From Iamia sp035765045 (GTDB lineage: Bacteria > Actinomycetota > Acidimicrobiia > Acidimicrobiales > Iamiaceae), in NCBI GenBank assembly GCA_035765045.1, contig DASTYI010000166.1, forward strand, positions 8,027 to 72,026: DNA of 64,000 bases, given 5' to 3'. Position numbers and translations under genes: made by a program. The notes below the pieces were generated by a model. The model was not told the DNA's origin. It saw nothing but the letters and a program-made list of their open reading frames with translations, and ran no database searches. Shown one piece after another: positions 15,615 to 23,062 of the stretch; the stretch's first letter is position 1; each line of letters begins with the position of its first letter.

Positions 15615-16234
15615 TGCGTCGCCAGCTGATCCCCTCCGTCTCGATGGTGGTGCTCTTCACCGCCCTCCTCGGCCTCGGCTACCCGCTGGCCATGACCGGT
15701 GTCGGGCAGGTCCTGTTCGAGGACAAGGCCGACGGCCAGCTCATCGAGGTCGACGGCGAGCTCGTCGGCTCCCGGCTGATCGGCCAGGCCTTCACCGAGC
15801 CGCGGTACTTCCACCCGCGTCCCTCGGCGACGGGCTACACGCCCGGGCCGGGCTACGCCTACGGCTCCAACGAGGGCCCGACCAGCGAGCGGTTCCTCTA
15901 CGGCGAGGACGACCCCGAGACCCCCGACGTCGACGAGTCCGCGACCACCGGCGTCGACGACCGGGTGCGGGCCTACCGCGAGGAGAACGGGCTGGCCGAC
16001 GACGCCGCCGTGCCGGTCGACGCCGTCACCGGATCGGGCAGCAGCCTCGACCCCGCCATCTCGGTGGCCAACGCCCGCATCCAGGCCACCCGGGTGGCCG
16101 CGGCGCGCGGCCTCCCGGTCGACCAGGTCCAGGGCCTCGTCGACGACCACACCGAGGGTCGCCCCCTGGCCGTCCTCGGCGAGCCCGGGGTGAACGTCCT
16201 GGAGCTCAACCTCGCCCTCGACGCCCTCGGCTGA
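15614..16234 (+). CDS. kdpC: K+-transporting ATPase subunit C
   Basis: 206 residues with one N-terminal transmembrane helix (about 6-26) and an extracellular domain. It carries GSxLIGQ-type (GSRLIGQAF) and YFHPRPSA motifs of KdpC, then a C-terminal VNVLELNLALD. KdpC is the small periplasmic-facing subunit of the Kdp complex. A GTG at 15611 is an alternative start; the ATG gives a TGATG overlap with kdpB. No kdpD or kdpE sensor/regulator genes follow, which is unusual for a complete kdpFABC operon. Confidence 0.96.
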   Translation: MRRQLIPSVSMVVLFTALLGLGYPLAMTGVGQVLFEDKADGQLIEVDGELVGSRLIGQAFTEPRYFHPRPSATGYTPGPGYAYGSNEGPTSERFLYGEDDPETPDVDESATTGVDDRVRAYREENGLADDAAVPVDAVTGSGSSLDPAISVANARIQATRVAAARGLPVDQVQGLVDDHTEGRPLAVLGEPGVNVLELNLALDALG

Positions 16235-16258
16235 GGGACACCCCGGCGGCGAGACGGG

Positions 16259-16672
16259 TCAGGCGACGAGGGCGAGGGGGAGCCGGTCGGGCGGACGGGT
16301 GGCGTCGAGGACGGCCCAGACGGCCTTGCCCTGGGGGAGGGGGCGGACGCCCCACCGCTCGGCCAGGGCGTCGACCAGGCGGAGGCCACGGCCCCGTTCG
16401 GCGTCGTCGGCGACGGGGCCGGTGCGGGGCCGGCCGGCGCCGGTGTCGCGCACCTCGACGGCCACACGGCCGTCGGCGATCGGGTGGGCCTCGACGCCCA
16501 CCGGGCCTCGGCCGTGGTCGAGGCCGTTGCTGGCCAGCTCCTGGACGACGAGGACGAGGGTGTCGACGTCGGCGACGGACCACTCCGAGGCCGCCTCGGC
16601 GACCACCCGGCGGAGCAGGGCCAGGTGGGCGGGATCGGGCACGAACACCTCGAGCGGATCCGGGGGCCACAT
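16259..16672 (-). CDS. RsbW/SpoIIAB-like ATP-binding anti-sigma regulatory protein
   Basis: About 137 residues with a GHKL ATPase fold of the HATPase_c_2 type. VQELASNGLDHG is the N box, VEVRDTGAG the G1 box, and RGRGLRLVDALAERWGV the G2 box. Such stand-alone domains are serine kinases that phosphorylate STAS antagonists or bind sigma factors. ATG at 16672 is the likely start; an upstream in-frame start at 16705 would add 11 Arg/Gly-rich residues. It converges on kdpC with a 24-base gap. The STAS gene next to it and the sigma factor gene 3 kb away suggest a partner-switching module. Confidence 0.85.
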   Translation of the reverse strand: MWPPDPLEVFVPDPAHLALLRRVVAEAASEWSVADVDTLVLVVQELASNGLDHGRGPVGVEAHPIADGRVAVEVRDTGAGRPRTGPVADDAERGRGLRLVDALAERWGVRPLPQGKAVWAVLDATRPPDRLPLALVA

Positions 16673-16766
16673 GCCCGGGGATCTGCCCGGCCGCCTGCCC
16701 CGCACTCGTACGTCGCCTCATCGGGTGAGGCGCGAGGGAGGCCCGGCGCCGTCCCGGCGGATCGCG

Positions 16767-17066
16767 TCAGAGCGGGGCGGCGGTGGCGGCCAGGAGGTCC
16801 TGGAGGAGGGCGTCGGCGCCGCGGATGGTGACCCGCCCCCCGAGGGCCGAGCCGGCGGCCAACAGGGCGGTCACGCCGATCAGGTCGATGGTGTGGAGGT
16901 CGGCCAGATCGACCACCAGCGAGGTGGCGCCCTGGGCCACCAAGGTGTCGATGGCCCGGGTGACGTCGGGGGCGGTGGTGACGTCGAGGCTGCCGGCGAG
17001 GAGCAGCGACGCCTGCCCGCCCGGGCCGGAGGTGCTCACGAGGTCGAGCGGGGATCGGACTGTCAT
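16767..17066 (-). CDS. STAS-domain (anti-anti-sigma factor-like) protein
   Basis: 99 residues forming one STAS domain: ASLLLAGSLDVTTAP, then SLVVDLADLHTIDLIGVTAL. In SpoIIAA/RsbV proteins the phosphorylated Ser follows Asp in a D-S-S-G-type turn. Here the same place reads D-L-I-G, so the usual phospho-acceptor appears to be missing. It could be a constitutively active or a divergent antagonist. ATG at 17066 has a GGAGA ribosome-binding site. The next gene on this strand is the anti-sigma-type ATPase, 94 bases downstream. A candidate SigB/SigF-type promoter lies at 17097-17121. Confidence 0.85.
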   Translation of the reverse strand: MTVRSPLDLVSTSGPGGQASLLLAGSLDVTTAPDVTRAIDTLVAQGATSLVVDLADLHTIDLIGVTALLAAGSALGGRVTIRGADALLQDLLAATAAPL

Positions 17067-17096
17067 GCGCGGTCTCCGGGGAGTGGGCGCGCCCAC

Positions 17097-17121
17097 CTCT
17101 CCACCGCCGCCGGAGCCAACC
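17097..17121 (-). promoter_or_regulatory. Putative SigB/SigF-type promoter of the STAS/anti-sigma genes
   Basis: On the minus strand GGTTG (17121-17117), 14 bases and GGAGAG (17102-17097), 30 bases before the STAS start and clear of its own ribosome-binding site. Confidence 0.4.
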
Positions 17122-17302
17122 ACGTCGGGTCGTCACCCGTTCGCCCGTCCGGCTGGCGCGAGGTCGTCGCCCAGCCTTTGCATGGGCTCGGCTGACCGGG
17201 AGACCATCGGCGCGTCGGCGCGTCCATCCTCTGCTCCGAGGAGCTCGACGCCTTCACCGAGGAGGCGCGCCGTGAGGGTGACCTGAGCCGCCGGCGTCGG
17301 TC

Positions 17303-17327
17303 GGTTTCAGCGCGGGGGATCGGGCGA
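17303..17327 (+). promoter_or_regulatory. Putative SigB/SigF-type promoter of the DUF4383 gene
   Basis: GGTTT (17303-17307), 14 bases and GGGCGA (17322-17327), with a 33-base leader that carries a separate GGAGG ribosome-binding site. This is one of the closest matches in the window to the GTTT / GGGWAW pattern of SigB-type promoters. Confidence 0.45.
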
Positions 17328-17360
17328 GCAGGGCGGGCCCCACCTCCAGGAGGCCGCCGC

Positions 17361-17867
17361 ATGGCCCGCACGACCACCGCCCCGTCCCGTGAGGTCGACG
17401 ACGCCCTCGCACCCCCCGACCCCCGTCTCGCCCGCCGGGTGGCGACCGTGGTCGCCGCCACGTTCCTCCTGGTCGGCGTGCTCGGCTTCGTCCCCGGGAT
17501 CACCCGGGACCTGGGCGACATCACCTTCGCCGGCCACGAGTCGGGCGCCGAGCTGCTCGGCCTGTTCCAGGTGTCGGTCCTGCACAACATCGTCCACCTG
17601 GCCTTCGGCGTGGCCGGCCTGCTCGCCGCCCGCAAGGGCCGCACCGCCGTCCTCTACCTGCTGGCCGGCGGCGCCGTCTACCTCGTGCTCGCCCTCTACG
17701 GGGGCATCGTCGACCACGACCACGACGCCAACTTCGTCCCCCTCAACACCGCCGACGACTGGCTGCACCTCGGCCTCGGCGTCGGGATGATCGGCCTGGG
17801 CCTGCTGGTCCGGCAGGTGGGGGCCCAGCCGCTCCCCACCGCTCCGTCCGATCGGCGCCCGGCCTGA
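17361..17867 (+). CDS. DUF4383 membrane protein
   Basis: 168 residues with four transmembrane segments (about 27-47, 70-90, 97-118, 135-155). The segments GVLGFVPGIT, GHESGAELLGLFQVSVLHN and HLAFGVAGL are characteristic of DUF4383, a family frequent in actinobacteria near stress and sigma-factor genes. Function unknown. ATG at 17361 has a GGAGG ribosome-binding site. The upstream GGTTT-N14-GGGCGA element suggests that the nearby sigma factor controls it. Confidence 0.88.
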   Translation: MARTTTAPSREVDDALAPPDPRLARRVATVVAATFLLVGVLGFVPGITRDLGDITFAGHESGAELLGLFQVSVLHNIVHLAFGVAGLLAARKGRTAVLYLLAGGAVYLVLALYGGIVDHDHDANFVPLNTADDWLHLGLGVGMIGLGLLVRQVGAQPLPTAPSDRRPA

Positions 17868-17938
17868 CGAGGACCGCGAGGCGCGCCGCGCCGCGGCGGG
17901 GGCGGGTTGAGCCCCCTCGCGGCGGGGAGCCCCCGGCC

Positions 17939-18085
17939 ATGGACCACGACCCCGGCCGCCCCGGCGGCGAGAGCACCGACGAGCCCAGCGAGGGCACCGA
18001 CCACGCGGGGGACGCCACCGCCGCCCCCCACCCCGAGGAGCCCGCCGAGGGCGAGCGCGCCCCCTCGGCCCAGGACGCTCCCTGA
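17939..18085 (+). CDS. Small acidic, low-complexity ORF
   Basis: 48 residues, MDHDPGRPGGESTDEPSEGT at the start, rich in Asp, Glu, Pro and Ala and without predicted structure. ATG at 17939 has a GGGGAG-like sequence about ten bases upstream. Its stop codon is supplied by the palindrome at 18080-18122. It could be a small disordered stress protein or a chance ORF; I recognise no relative. Confidence 0.35.
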   Translation: MDHDPGRPGGESTDEPSEGTDHAGDATAAPHPEEPAEGERAPSAQDAP

Positions 18086-18122
18086 CGTACGGGTGGTGCC
18101 TGGCACCACCCGTACGTCAGGG
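18080..18122. repeat. Palindromic repeat, family A copy 1
   Basis: A perfect inverted repeat with 21-base arms (18080-18100 and 18102-18122) around a single T. The core is GGTGCC-T-GGCACC. It contains the TGA stops of both converging genes (18083-18085 on plus, 18119-18117 on minus). The RNA would fold into a strong hairpin in either direction, so it may be a bidirectional terminator. Two related copies lie at 34333-34367 and 41792-41822. Confidence 0.9.
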
Positions 18123-18998
18123 GTCGATCAGCTCCAGCTGGCGCTCGAGCCAGGCCGGGGCGGGGCGGCGGGTCCGCAGCACCCAACCGCCCCGCCCCAC
18201 GGCGTCGGCCAGGGCGCCCAGGGCGACGCCGGCGGGGACGGCCCGCAGGGCGGCGACGCTCAACCGGGCCGCCCGCCCGGCGGGCCGGCGCAGCCACAGG
18301 CACCACAGCCGGTTCCGCGTGTCGCGGCGGGCTCGCCAGCGGGTCCGCCGCACCCCGGCGGGCCGGTGGTGGACGACGACCTCGGGCAGGTGGCGCACCT
18401 CCCAGCCGGCGGCCCGCAGGTCGATGGCGAGCAGCTGCTCCTCGCCGGCGAAGTGGAGGCGGCGCTCGAAGCCGCCGACGGCCAGGAAGGCCTCGCGCCG
18501 GACGGCCACGGCGCAGGCGAGGAAGCCGAGCACCGGGGCCCCCGGCAGCGTCGGGTCGCCGCCCAGGGGGCTGGCGGCCATGGCCGTCGTGACCGGGTCG
18601 TCCTCGCCCGTCGGCTCGACCACCACCCGGGCGGCGACGGCGCCGAGACGGGGGTGGGCGGCGAAGGCGGCGGCCACGGCGGCGAGGGCGCCCGGCTCCC
18701 ACCACGAGTCGTCGTCGTTGAAGGCGACGACGGGCGTGGGCAACCGGCGCGCCGCCCGGTTGCGGGCCTCGATGCCCAGGTTGCGCCCGGCGGGCACGAG
18801 GTCGACGGTGGGGAACCGGGCGCGCACCCGCTCGACGGTGTCGTCGCCGGAGCCGTTGTCGACGACGACGATGGGGGGCGCCTCGGGCAGGCCGACCAGC
18901 CGGTCGAGGGCGTGGACGAGGTCGCCGGCCCGGTCCCTCGTCATGATGGCGATGCCGACGGCGGGGACGGCCCCGTCCGGGGCGACCGATCGGTGCAT
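18117..18998 (-). CDS. Family 2 glycosyltransferase
   Basis: 293 residues of GT-A fold. IAIMTRDRAGDL opens the nucleotide-sugar-binding domain, VVVDNGSGDDT is the first acidic motif, and FNDDDSWWEPG carries the DxD metal site. GFLACAVAVRREAFLAVGGF and FAGEEQLLAIDLRAAGW (acceptor-site acidic residues) follow, with a basic C-terminal tail. It likely adds a sugar to an envelope glycan at the cytoplasmic face. ATG at 18998 is the chosen start. GGTTC-N14-GGGGAG upstream may be a promoter of the SigB/SigF type, shared back-to-back with the PAS gene. Confidence 0.9.
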   Translation of the reverse strand: MHRSVAPDGAVPAVGIAIMTRDRAGDLVHALDRLVGLPEAPPIVVVDNGSGDDTVERVRARFPTVDLVPAGRNLGIEARNRAARRLPTPVVAFNDDDSWWEPGALAAVAAAFAAHPRLGAVAARVVVEPTGEDDPVTTAMAASPLGGDPTLPGAPVLGFLACAVAVRREAFLAVGGFERRLHFAGEEQLLAIDLRAAGWEVRHLPEVVVHHRPAGVRRTRWRARRDTRNRLWCLWLRRPAGRAARLSVAALRAVPAGVALGALADAVGRGGWVLRTRRPAPAWLERQLELIDP

Positions 18999-19009
18999 GG
19001 CCGGCGCTG

Positions 19010-19067
19010 CTCCCCGGGTGCCCCCCGGTGAACCGCTCACCCGGTTGACCCGCCGGGGCCAGGGGAG
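19010..19067. promoter_or_regulatory. Divergent pair of putative SigB/SigF-type promoters
   Basis: Minus strand: GGTTC (19034-19030), 14 bases, GGGGAG (19015-19010), 11 bases before the GT2 ATG. Plus strand: GGTTG (19043-19047), 14 bases, GGGGAG (19062-19067), nine bases before the PAS-protein GTG. The GGGGAG boxes sit where a Shine-Dalgarno sequence could also lie, so promoter and ribosome-binding functions cannot be separated by eye. Confidence 0.4.
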
Positions 19068-19076
19068 GCCCACGCG

Positions 19077-19613
19077 GTGACATCGACCGTCGACTCCGAA
19101 CCCTGGCAGCAGCTGGGCCTGGTGGTCGACGACCTCGTGCGGGCCCGGGCCGACCTGGCGGCGGCGGTGCAGGAGGCGGCCGAGGCGGGGGCCGAGCTGC
19201 GGCGCCGGGCGACGGAGGTCGGCGACCTGGAGGACGTGCTCGGCGCCGTGCTCGGCCTCACCGACGACGTCGTCCTCGTCGTCGACGTCGGCACCCGGCG
19301 GGTGCGGGCGTGGAGCGCGGGGGCGGTGCGCCGGTTCGGGCTCCCGGTCGAGGATGTCGTCGGTCGGGCCCTGGTCGCGGTGCGGGCCGCCGGGCTCCCG
19401 GGCCGGCGCCTGGCCGACGAGGTGGCCCGCCTCGGGCGCCCGGCCCCCCGCGAGGACCTGGCCGGCGCCCTGGTCGTCGAGGACGGGTCGGGGCGGTTCG
19501 CCCTGCACCCCGTCCCGGCCCGGCCGGCCCGGTCGGTGGTGGTCCGGCGCGAGCCCGGCTCAGACGTCCATGCGGGCCCGGAGCCGGGCGACGATGCTGG
19601 CCAGCCAGCGTGA
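19077..19613 (+). CDS. PAS-like domain protein
   Basis: 178 residues. An N-terminal helix (about 10-60, heptad-like, Ala/Glu/Arg rich) leads into a PAS-like core: DDVVLVVDVGTRRVRAWS, then RRFGLPVEDVVGRALVAV. There is no kinase, HTH or cyclase output, so it probably works by protein contact. GTG at 19077 is the start. The last 54 bases overlap the 3' end of the sigma factor gene on the other strand. Its position beside that gene and its matching upstream element suggest a sensory input into the same partner-switching system; this is inference. Confidence 0.65.
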   Translation: MTSTVDSEPWQQLGLVVDDLVRARADLAAAVQEAAEAGAELRRRATEVGDLEDVLGAVLGLTDDVVLVVDVGTRRVRAWSAGAVRRFGLPVEDVVGRALVAVRAAGLPGRRLADEVARLGRPAPREDLAGALVVEDGSGRFALHPVPARPARSVVVRREPGSDVHAGPEPGDDAGQPA

Positions 19614-20474
19614 GACCTGCATCTGGCTGACGCCGTAGCGGCGGGCGATCTCGTGCTGGGGGAGCTCGTGGACGAAGTACAGCGACAGCACGTCGCGGTC
19701 GCGCTCGCCGAGGACGTGGAGGGCCTCGGCCAGCGCCAGCCGGGTGTCGGTCAGGTCGAGGTCGCCGTCGATCTGGCCCAGCGTCTCGACCAGCGTGGCC
19801 CCGCCCTCGATCACGGGGCGGTCGAGCGACGTCAGCACCCGGGCGGCCATGCCCTGCTCGACGGTGGCGACCATCTCCTCCTCGACCCCCAGCTCGGCGG
19901 CCACCTCGGCGGTGGTGGCGCTCCGGCCGAGGGTGGCGGCCAGCCGGTCCTGGGTGGCGCGCACCGGCCCGGCCATGTCGTGGACCTGGCGCGAGGTGCG
20001 CAGGGCCCAGCCCCGATCGCGGTAGTGGCGCTTGATCGCCCCGCTGATCGTGGGGGTGGCGAAGGCGGCGAAGGGGATGCCCCGCTCGGTCCGGAAGCGC
20101 TGGAGCGACGTGACCAGCGACTCGAGGGCGACCTGCTCGACGTCCTCGCTCGGCTCGCCGTGGCGCACCAGGCGGCCGGCGATGGCCAGGGCGTAGGCCC
20201 GGTACTCCTCGACCAGGGCGGCCAGGTCGGCCCGGGACCGGGTGCGCTCGTAGCGGACGTGGAGCACCCAGAGGTCGATGTCGACCCCGGGGATGCGCCG
20301 CGGGTCCTCGGCGTCGGTGCCCATCGGGACCGTGCGCCACGCCCGGCAGACGTCGAGCCGGGACGCCAGCTCCTCCAGCTCGTCGTGCAGGGCGTGGCGG
20401 GCGTCGTCGCAGCGACGGCGGAGGAGGGCCAGGGCCTCGTCGGCCTCGGCTCGGACGGGGGTCAGGGCGGTCAC
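19560..20474 (-). CDS. RNA polymerase sigma factor, SigB/SigF/SigG type
   Basis: 304 residues, a group 3 sigma-70 factor. Region 2 includes LVRHGEPSEDVEQVALESLV and FAAFATPTISGAIKRHYRDR, region 3 includes RQVHDMAGPVRATQDRLAA, and region 4 ends with HELPQHEIARRYGVSQMQVS and WLASIVARLRARM. This architecture and the IKRHYRD motif are those of stress and sporulation sigma factors controlled by partner switching. An N-terminal extension of about 80 residues is longer than usual. GTG at 20474 has a GGAGGA ribosome-binding site. The surrounding HATPase, STAS, PAS and PP2C genes fit control by anti-sigma release. A GTGTT-N14-GGGGAG element upstream may mean autoregulation. Confidence 0.93.
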   Translation of the reverse strand: MTALTPVRAEADEALALLRRRCDDARHALHDELEELASRLDVCRAWRTVPMGTDAEDPRRIPGVDIDLWVLHVRYERTRSRADLAALVEEYRAYALAIAGRLVRHGEPSEDVEQVALESLVTSLQRFRTERGIPFAAFATPTISGAIKRHYRDRGWALRTSRQVHDMAGPVRATQDRLAATLGRSATTAEVAAELGVEEEMVATVEQGMAARVLTSLDRPVIEGGATLVETLGQIDGDLDLTDTRLALAEALHVLGERDRDVLSLYFVHELPQHEIARRYGVSQMQVSRWLASIVARLRARMDV

Positions 20475-20550
20475 GAGTGGTTCCTCCGGGTCGACGGCAG
20501 CCGGACGGTCGGGTCAGCACTCGTGGTTGAAGGCCGAGCCACCACCTTGC

Positions 20551-20624
20551 CTCCCCGGAGCGAGCGGGGGAACACCCACACGGGTGAAGTCGGCGGGCCG
20601 TTTCGCCGCCGGGGGGTCGGGGAG
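20551..20624. promoter_or_regulatory. Divergent pair of putative SigB/SigF-type promoters
   Basis: Minus strand: GTGTT (20575-20571), 14 bases, GGGGAG (20556-20551), upstream of the sigma factor gene. Plus strand: CGTTT (20599-20603), 15 bases, GGGGAG (20619-20624), eight bases before the ATG of the GT2-phosphatase fusion. The plus-strand GGGGAGG could equally be a Shine-Dalgarno sequence; the minus-strand one is 76 bases from its gene and could not. Confidence 0.42.
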
Positions 20625-20632
20625 GCCCGGCG

Positions 20633-22288
20633 ATGCCCACGTCCCCCGGGGTGGCCGGCCGGGTCGCCCTCGTCGTTCCCACCGTCGGCCGGCCCAGCCT
20701 CGCCGCCCTGGTGGGGCGGCTGGCCGGCGACCGGGCCCTGGCCGGAGCCGTCGTCGTCGTGGTCGACGACCGGCCGCTCGGGGGCCCGGCGCTCGCCCTC
20801 GGACCGACCGGTCGGCTCGACGTGCGCCTCCGGCGGAGCGGGGGGCGGGGCCCGGCGGCGGCCCGCAACACCGGCTGGCTGGCGGTCGACGCGCCGTGGA
20901 TCGCCTTCCTCGACGACGACGTCCTGCCCACCCCGGGGTGGGGCACCGCCCTCGCCGCCGACCTCGACCGGGCCGACGCCACCGGCGCCGCGGGGAGCCA
21001 GGGCCGGATCGTCGTCCCCGTCGTGGCCGGGCGGCGGCCGACCGACTGGGAGCGCCAGACCCAGGGCCTGTCCGGGGCCCGCTGGGCCACCGCCGACATG
21101 GCCTACCGCCGGTCGGTGCTGGTCGAGGTCGGCGGGTTCGACGAGCGCTTCGGCGGCGCCTACCGGGAAGACGCCGACCTGGCCCTCCGGGCCGGCGCCC
21201 ACGGTCCGCTGGAGGTCGGGCGGCGATGCGTCGTCCACCCGGTCCGGCCGGCGCCATGGTGGGTGAGCGTCAGCCGCCAGCGGGGCAACGCCGACGACCA
21301 CCTCGTGCGCCGGGCCCACGGGCGGGGGTGGCGGGCGGCGGCCGGTGCCCCTCGCGGGCGTCTCCGCCGCCACCTGGTCACCACCGGGGCGCTGGTGCTG
21401 GCCGCTGGCGGCGCCGTCACCGGCCGCCGCCGCCTCGGCGTCGGGGCCGCGGTCGTGGCCGCCGCCGGGGTGGTCGACCTGGCCGGGGCCCGCATCCGCC
21501 CCGGCCCGCGGACACCGGCCGAGGTGGCGGCCATGGTGGCCACGTCGATCGCCATCCCGCCCGCGGCGGTGGCGTGGTCGGCCGTCGGGCTGGTGCGCCG
21601 GCCCCCGGCCCGGCGCCGCCCGGCGGCCCTCCTGCTGGACCGCGACGGCACCCTCGTCCACGACGTCCCCTACAACGGCGACCCGGCCCTCGTGCGCCCG
21701 GTCGACGGGGCCGGCGCCGCCCTCGACCGGGCCCGGGCGGCGGGGCTCCGCGTCGGCCTGGTGTCGAACCAGAGCGGCGTGGCCCGGGGCCTGATCGCCC
21801 CGGCCGACGTCGAGGCCTGCCACCGGCGGCTCCAGGAGCTGGTCGGCCCGCTCGACGTCGTGCGCTGGTGCCGCCACGGCCCCGACGACGGGTGCAGCTG
21901 CCGCAAGCCGGCACCGGGGATGGTGGTCTCGGCCGCCGCCGAGCTGGGCGTGGCGGAGGCCGACGTCGTCGTCATCGGCGACATCGGTGCCGACGTCGAG
22001 GCCGCCGGCCGCGCCGGGGCCCGGGCGATCCTCGTGCCCACCGCCGCCACCCGCCCCGCCGAGGTCGCCGCCGCCCCGGCCGTCGCCCCCGACCTGGCCA
22101 CCGCCGTCACCCTCGCCCTCCACGGGCTGGCGGGCTCACCCCAGGCGCTGGTCGAGGGCGGCGAGGACCTCGGGCACGGTGATCTCGAGGAGGCCGGGGT
22201 CGGGGACGGAGCCGTGGGGGTCGCCGGTGCGGCCGGCCCACAGGACGGTGTGGTCGCCCGTCGCCGGTGGGCCCCAGCGGTCGGGTGA
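20633..22288 (+). CDS. Fusion of a GT2 glycosyltransferase and a GmhB-type heptose-bisphosphate phosphatase
   Basis: 551 residues. Residues 1-230 are a GT2 domain: ALVVPTVGRPS, GPAAARNTGWL, FLDDDVLPTPGW (DxD) and REDADLALRAG. Residues 240-320 are hydrophobic and probably anchor it to the membrane. Residues 325-490 are a HAD phosphatase with LLLDRDGTLVHD, LVSNQSGVARG, the zinc-loop CRHGPDDGCSCRKPAPGM and VVIGDIGADVEAAGRAGA, all typical of GmhB, which removes the 7-phosphate of heptose 1,7-bisphosphate. With gmhA and hldE nearby it supplies the missing step towards ADP-heptose. The last 50 or so residues overlap the GT9 gene on the opposite strand and are probably a non-conserved tail. A fusion of these two activities is unusual. 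Confidence 0.9.
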   Translation: MPTSPGVAGRVALVVPTVGRPSLAALVGRLAGDRALAGAVVVVVDDRPLGGPALALGPTGRLDVRLRRSGGRGPAAARNTGWLAVDAPWIAFLDDDVLPTPGWGTALAADLDRADATGAAGSQGRIVVPVVAGRRPTDWERQTQGLSGARWATADMAYRRSVLVEVGGFDERFGGAYREDADLALRAGAHGPLEVGRRCVVHPVRPAPWWVSVSRQRGNADDHLVRRAHGRGWRAAAGAPRGRLRRHLVTTGALVLAAGGAVTGRRRLGVGAAVVAAAGVVDLAGARIRPGPRTPAEVAAMVATSIAIPPAAVAWSAVGLVRRPPARRRPAALLLDRDGTLVHDVPYNGDPALVRPVDGAGAALDRARAAGLRVGLVSNQSGVARGLIAPADVEACHRRLQELVGPLDVVRWCRHGPDDGCSCRKPAPGMVVSAAAELGVAEADVVVIGDIGADVEAAGRAGARAILVPTAATRPAEVAAAPAVAPDLATAVTLALHGLAGSPQALVEGGEDLGHGDLEEAGVGDGAVGVAGAAGPQDGVVARRRWAPAVG

Positions 22289-23062
22289 GGTCGGGCCGAA
22301 GAGGACGACCGACGGCCGGCCCAGGGCGGTGGCGAGGTGGGCCACGCCGGTGTCGCCGGAGAGCACCACGGCGGCCCGCTCGACCAGGCCGGCCAGGGCG
22401 AGGAGGTCGGTGGTGCCGGCGGCCACCCTGCAGCCCGGGTCGTCGGTGCAGCCGGCCTCGGCCAGCACGGCGGCGGCCAGGGTGCGCTCGCGGGCGTCCC
22501 CGGTGACCACCACCGCCAGGCCCCGCCGGCGCAGCCCGGCGACCACCGCGCCGAAGCGGGCGACCGGCCAGCGGCGGGCGGGGGCGGCGGCGCCGGGGTG
22601 GACGACCACGAGCGACGGGTCGGGGTCGAGGCCGACCGGCTCCAGCCGGAGGTCGGTGGGGTCGGCGGCGACCTCCAGGGCCCACCCGACGAGCCGGCAC
22701 CAGCGGTCGACCTCGTGCTCGTCGTCCCGCCAGGCGGGGCAGCCGTCGACCCCGAAGGCGACGAGCCGGGACGCCGTGACCGCCTCGAGGAGGCGGTGGC
22801 TCTCGGGTCCCCGGCCGTGGAGGTTGACGGCGAGGTCGGCCCCGGCCAGGCGGGCGGGGAGGGGCGGGCCCAGCCCGGCGGTCGGCACCAGCTCGTCGGC
22901 CACGCCGAACCGGCCCGCCAGCGGGGCCAGGGGGCGGGGGGCGCACAGGGCGACGCGGTGGTCCGGGGCGGCCCGGCGCAGCGCCCGCAGCGCCGGCACC
23001 GCGGTGCACAGGTCGCCGAGGCCGAGGGCCCGGAGGACGACGGCCCGCGGGCCCCCGGTCAC
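22136..23062 (-). CDS. Family 9 glycosyltransferase (heptosyltransferase-like)
   Basis: 308 residues, GT-B fold. VVLRALGLGDLCTAVPALRA is the N-terminal GT9 signature, SLVVVHPGAAAPARRWPV the central motif, and SGDTGVAHLATALGRPSVVLFGP the nucleotide-binding C-terminal motif. GT9 enzymes transfer heptose from ADP-heptose, mostly to lipopolysaccharide core or related glycans. GTG at 23062 overlaps the SDR stop (GTGA). It is the last gene of the heptose operon and overlaps the tail of the convergent GT2-GmhB fusion by about 150 bases. Confidence 0.92.
   Translation of the reverse strand: MTGGPRAVVLRALGLGDLCTAVPALRALRRAAPDHRVALCAPRPLAPLAGRFGVADELVPTAGLGPPLPARLAGADLAVNLHGRGPESHRLLEAVTASRLVAFGVDGCPAWRDDEHEVDRWCRLVGWALEVAADPTDLRLEPVGLDPDPSLVVVHPGAAAPARRWPVARFGAVVAGLRRRGLAVVVTGDARERTLAAAVLAEAGCTDDPGCRVAAGTTDLLALAGLVERAAVVLSGDTGVAHLATALGRPSVVLFGPTSPDRWGPPATGDHTVLWAGRTGDPHGSVPDPGLLEITVPEVLAALDQRLG

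Noticed and set aside
17196..17360. Short coding-like stretch (ASILCSEELDAFTEEARREG) before the DUF4383 gene in its frame
   Set aside because: It has no start codon after the upstream stop, and a better start with a ribosome-binding site is at 17361; it may be a relic but cannot be called a gene.
18080..18122. Phage attachment site or insertion-sequence terminal inverted repeat
   Set aside because: No integrase, transposase or target duplication is near any of the three copies; a terminator or REP-like element explains them better.
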